Below, piece after piece: positions 14,974 through 16,219 of a stretch of DNA of 16,219 nucleotides. The position numbers and the translations under genes are program-made. The notes under the pieces were generated by a model that was not told where the DNA came from, did no database searches, and saw only the letters and a list, made by a program, of their open reading frames with translations. Position 1 is the first letter of the stretch. Each line of letters opens with the position of its first letter. This DNA comes from JBARCX01 sp049794535 (lineage in GTDB: Bacteria > Pseudomonadota > Gammaproteobacteria > Xanthomonadales > Rhodanobacteraceae): assembly GCA_049794535.1 (NCBI GenBank), contig JBARCX010000206.1:1-16219 (forward strand), written 5' to 3'.

Positions 14974-16219
14974 TTAAAACTTGAAGTGCGCCTCGAGCAT
15001 GAACTGGCGACCGGTTACGTACTCTTCGGACAGCTGAGTCTTGCTGCCCAGGTAGGCGTAGTACTTGGAGTTGAGCAGATTCAACATATCGAGGGACAAC
15101 GAGAAGTTCTTGTTGATCTGATATGCCGCCGAAGCGTCGAACTCCTTGAAGCTAGCCACATAGGTGGATGGCGCACCGGCAACGTAACCGCCGGCGAGAT
15201 AACTGCTACGCCAGTTGTACGCAATGCTTGCGCTGTACGGGCCCATTTCGAAGTACGGGGCAAGGTTGTAGGAGTTCTTGGAGTTGTACGGCAACGCACC
15301 ACCCGTACTGGTCGAAGCATCCGAGTAGGTGTAGTTCGCACGTAGACCGAAGCCGGTTTCGCCGAATGCCTGCTGATAGCTGACGGTGCCGCCCTTCACC
15401 TTGGCATGACCACCATCGACTGGTGCCGTCACGTCATATTGGCAAACACCTGCCGTGGTGCAAAGACCGGCAGCAACCTGTGCATTACCTGCCGCTTGCA
15501 GATAGCCTGGCAATGTCCAGGAACCATTGATGCGATCCTGGATGGTCGCCGCATTGACGATGTAGTTAAGGACGTTCTTATAGAAGCCCGACACCGCAAT
15601 AACGGATTGGTCATTAAAGTACCACTCAGCTGACCCGTCGAAGTTCACCGAGCGATAAGGCTTCAGATTCGGATTGCCCGAGCTTGCCGTCAGCACATTG
15701 TCGTTCGACTCGAAATACGGAGCCATCTGGTTGTACGGCGCATAAGCCACCGTCTCGGATGCTGCACCGCGCAGGATGAAGTCAGACGTGACGTTCCAGG
15801 CGATGTTGGCTGCCGGCAGCCAGTTGTTGTGCGTACTGCTCTCTGTGATGTAACCGAAACCCGTTGGGAAATTACAGTTGAACGTATCGTTGCTGGAACA
15901 GATATTCGGAATGACGTAACCCGACGAGTCGTTCGCCGTGTGCACAAAGCGCGCACCAATGTTGCCGTGCACATCATCGTTGCCGAAATTCGCCTGCAAA
16001 TAGAAAGCGCTGTTTTGCTGCTGCACGTTCCAGGTGTTGTCGTAATAGACATTCGCGTCTTTTGCGGCACCAAAGCCTGGCGTGCTGAGTACCGCATTCT
16101 TGATCGCGTTGAGACCAGTGGTCTGCACATGCGATACGAAGCTCGAAGACAAGCCCAGGCTGCTCGCACCCGAAAGGTCAGTCAGACCACCGTAGCCGAT
16201 CTGGTTCAAGGTCAACTGC
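14974..16219 (-). CDS. TonB-dependent outer-membrane receptor, C-terminal part only
   Basis: The frame is open to the right edge, so only about 414 C-terminal residues are visible; the TTG at 16215 is internal. The sequence is a late TonB-receptor barrel with strand after strand of amphipathic residues. It contains S-G-N-P-N-L-K-P-Y-R-S and A-E-W-Y-F-N-D-Q, typical of the Xanthomonas/Caulobacter TonB receptor family, and ends in A-H-F-K-F for BAM insertion. Two short Cys-containing loops (C-S-S-N-D-T-F-N-C and C-T-T-A-G-V-C) may hold disulphides. Plug domain and TonB box are outside the window. Receptors of this family bring oligosaccharides or siderophores across the outer membrane. Placement directly before GH9, GH20 and nagX favours an amino-sugar oligosaccharide, but that is inferred from context only. 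Confidence 0.92.
   Translation of the reverse strand, partial: QLTLNQIGYGGLTDLSGASSLGLSSSFVSHVQTTGLNAIKNAVLSTPGFGAAKDANVYYDNTWNVQQQNSAFYLQANFGNDDVHGNIGARFVHTANDSSGYVIPNICSSNDTFNCNFPTGFGYITESSTHNNWLPAANIAWNVTSDFILRGAASETVAYAPYNQMAPYFESNDNVLTASSGNPNLKPYRSVNFDGSAEWYFNDQSVIAVSGFYKNVLNYIVNAATIQDRINGSWTLPGYLQAAGNAQVAAGLCTTAGVCQYDVTAPVDGGHAKVKGGTVSYQQAFGETGFGLRANYTYSDASTSTGGALPYNSKNSYNLAPYFEMGPYSASIAYNWRSSYLAGGYVAGAPSTYVASFKEFDASAAYQINKNFSLSLDMLNLLNSKYYAYLGSKTQLSEEYVTGRQFMLEAHFKF

Overview
The window looks like chromosome of a Gram-negative gammaproteobacterium of the Xanthomonadales (Lysobacterales), most likely Rhodanobacteraceae (Dyella, Luteibacter or Rhodanobacter type). This is inferred from the GC-rich codon use, the TonB-dependent receptor of the Xanthomonas/Caulobacter type, outer-membrane barrels ending in Phe, and the pairing of a family 20 hexosaminidase with a NagX-like membrane protein. 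The organism was not identified by any search.

Layout. At the left, two tandem plus-strand genes encode related outer-membrane beta-barrel proteins. The first is cut by the window edge, and each ends in an almost identical 3' block with an intrinsic terminator. Everything to the right is on the minus strand. From left to right these genes are: a secreted M61 metallopeptidase with a PDZ domain, an APC-family amino acid permease, a sterol desaturase/fatty acid hydroxylase-type membrane enzyme, a secreted NPP-type phosphodiesterase, a GlpQ-type glycerophosphodiester phosphodiesterase, a NagX/HGSNAT-like membrane protein, a GH20 beta-N-acetylhexosaminidase, a GH9 glycoside hydrolase and the C-terminal part of a TonB-dependent receptor that runs off the right edge. 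No gene-free stretch exceeds 300 bases. No RNA gene, CRISPR array, insertion sequence or prophage was seen.

How the genes work together. Transcription on the minus strand runs right to left. The receptor gene ends in a strong terminator, followed by a 37-bp near-perfect palindrome just upstream of the GH9 gene. GH9, GH20 and nagX follow as a tight operon with a 24-nt gap and then a 4-nt ATGA overlap. This is a plausible chitin/chitosan oligosaccharide or amino-sugar locus: the receptor imports oligosaccharides, GH9 and GH20 trim them in the periplasm, and the NagX-like protein handles the amino sugar at the inner membrane. The GH9 protein has a five-residue D-A-T-G-D motif in place of the cellulase D-A-G-D, and the NagX-like protein keeps the His that acts in human HGSNAT. 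Together these suggest a route in which glucosamine is released and then re-acetylated across the membrane. This is inference. Further left, the NPP gene is bracketed by two copies of a REP-like element of about 57 bp in the same orientation.
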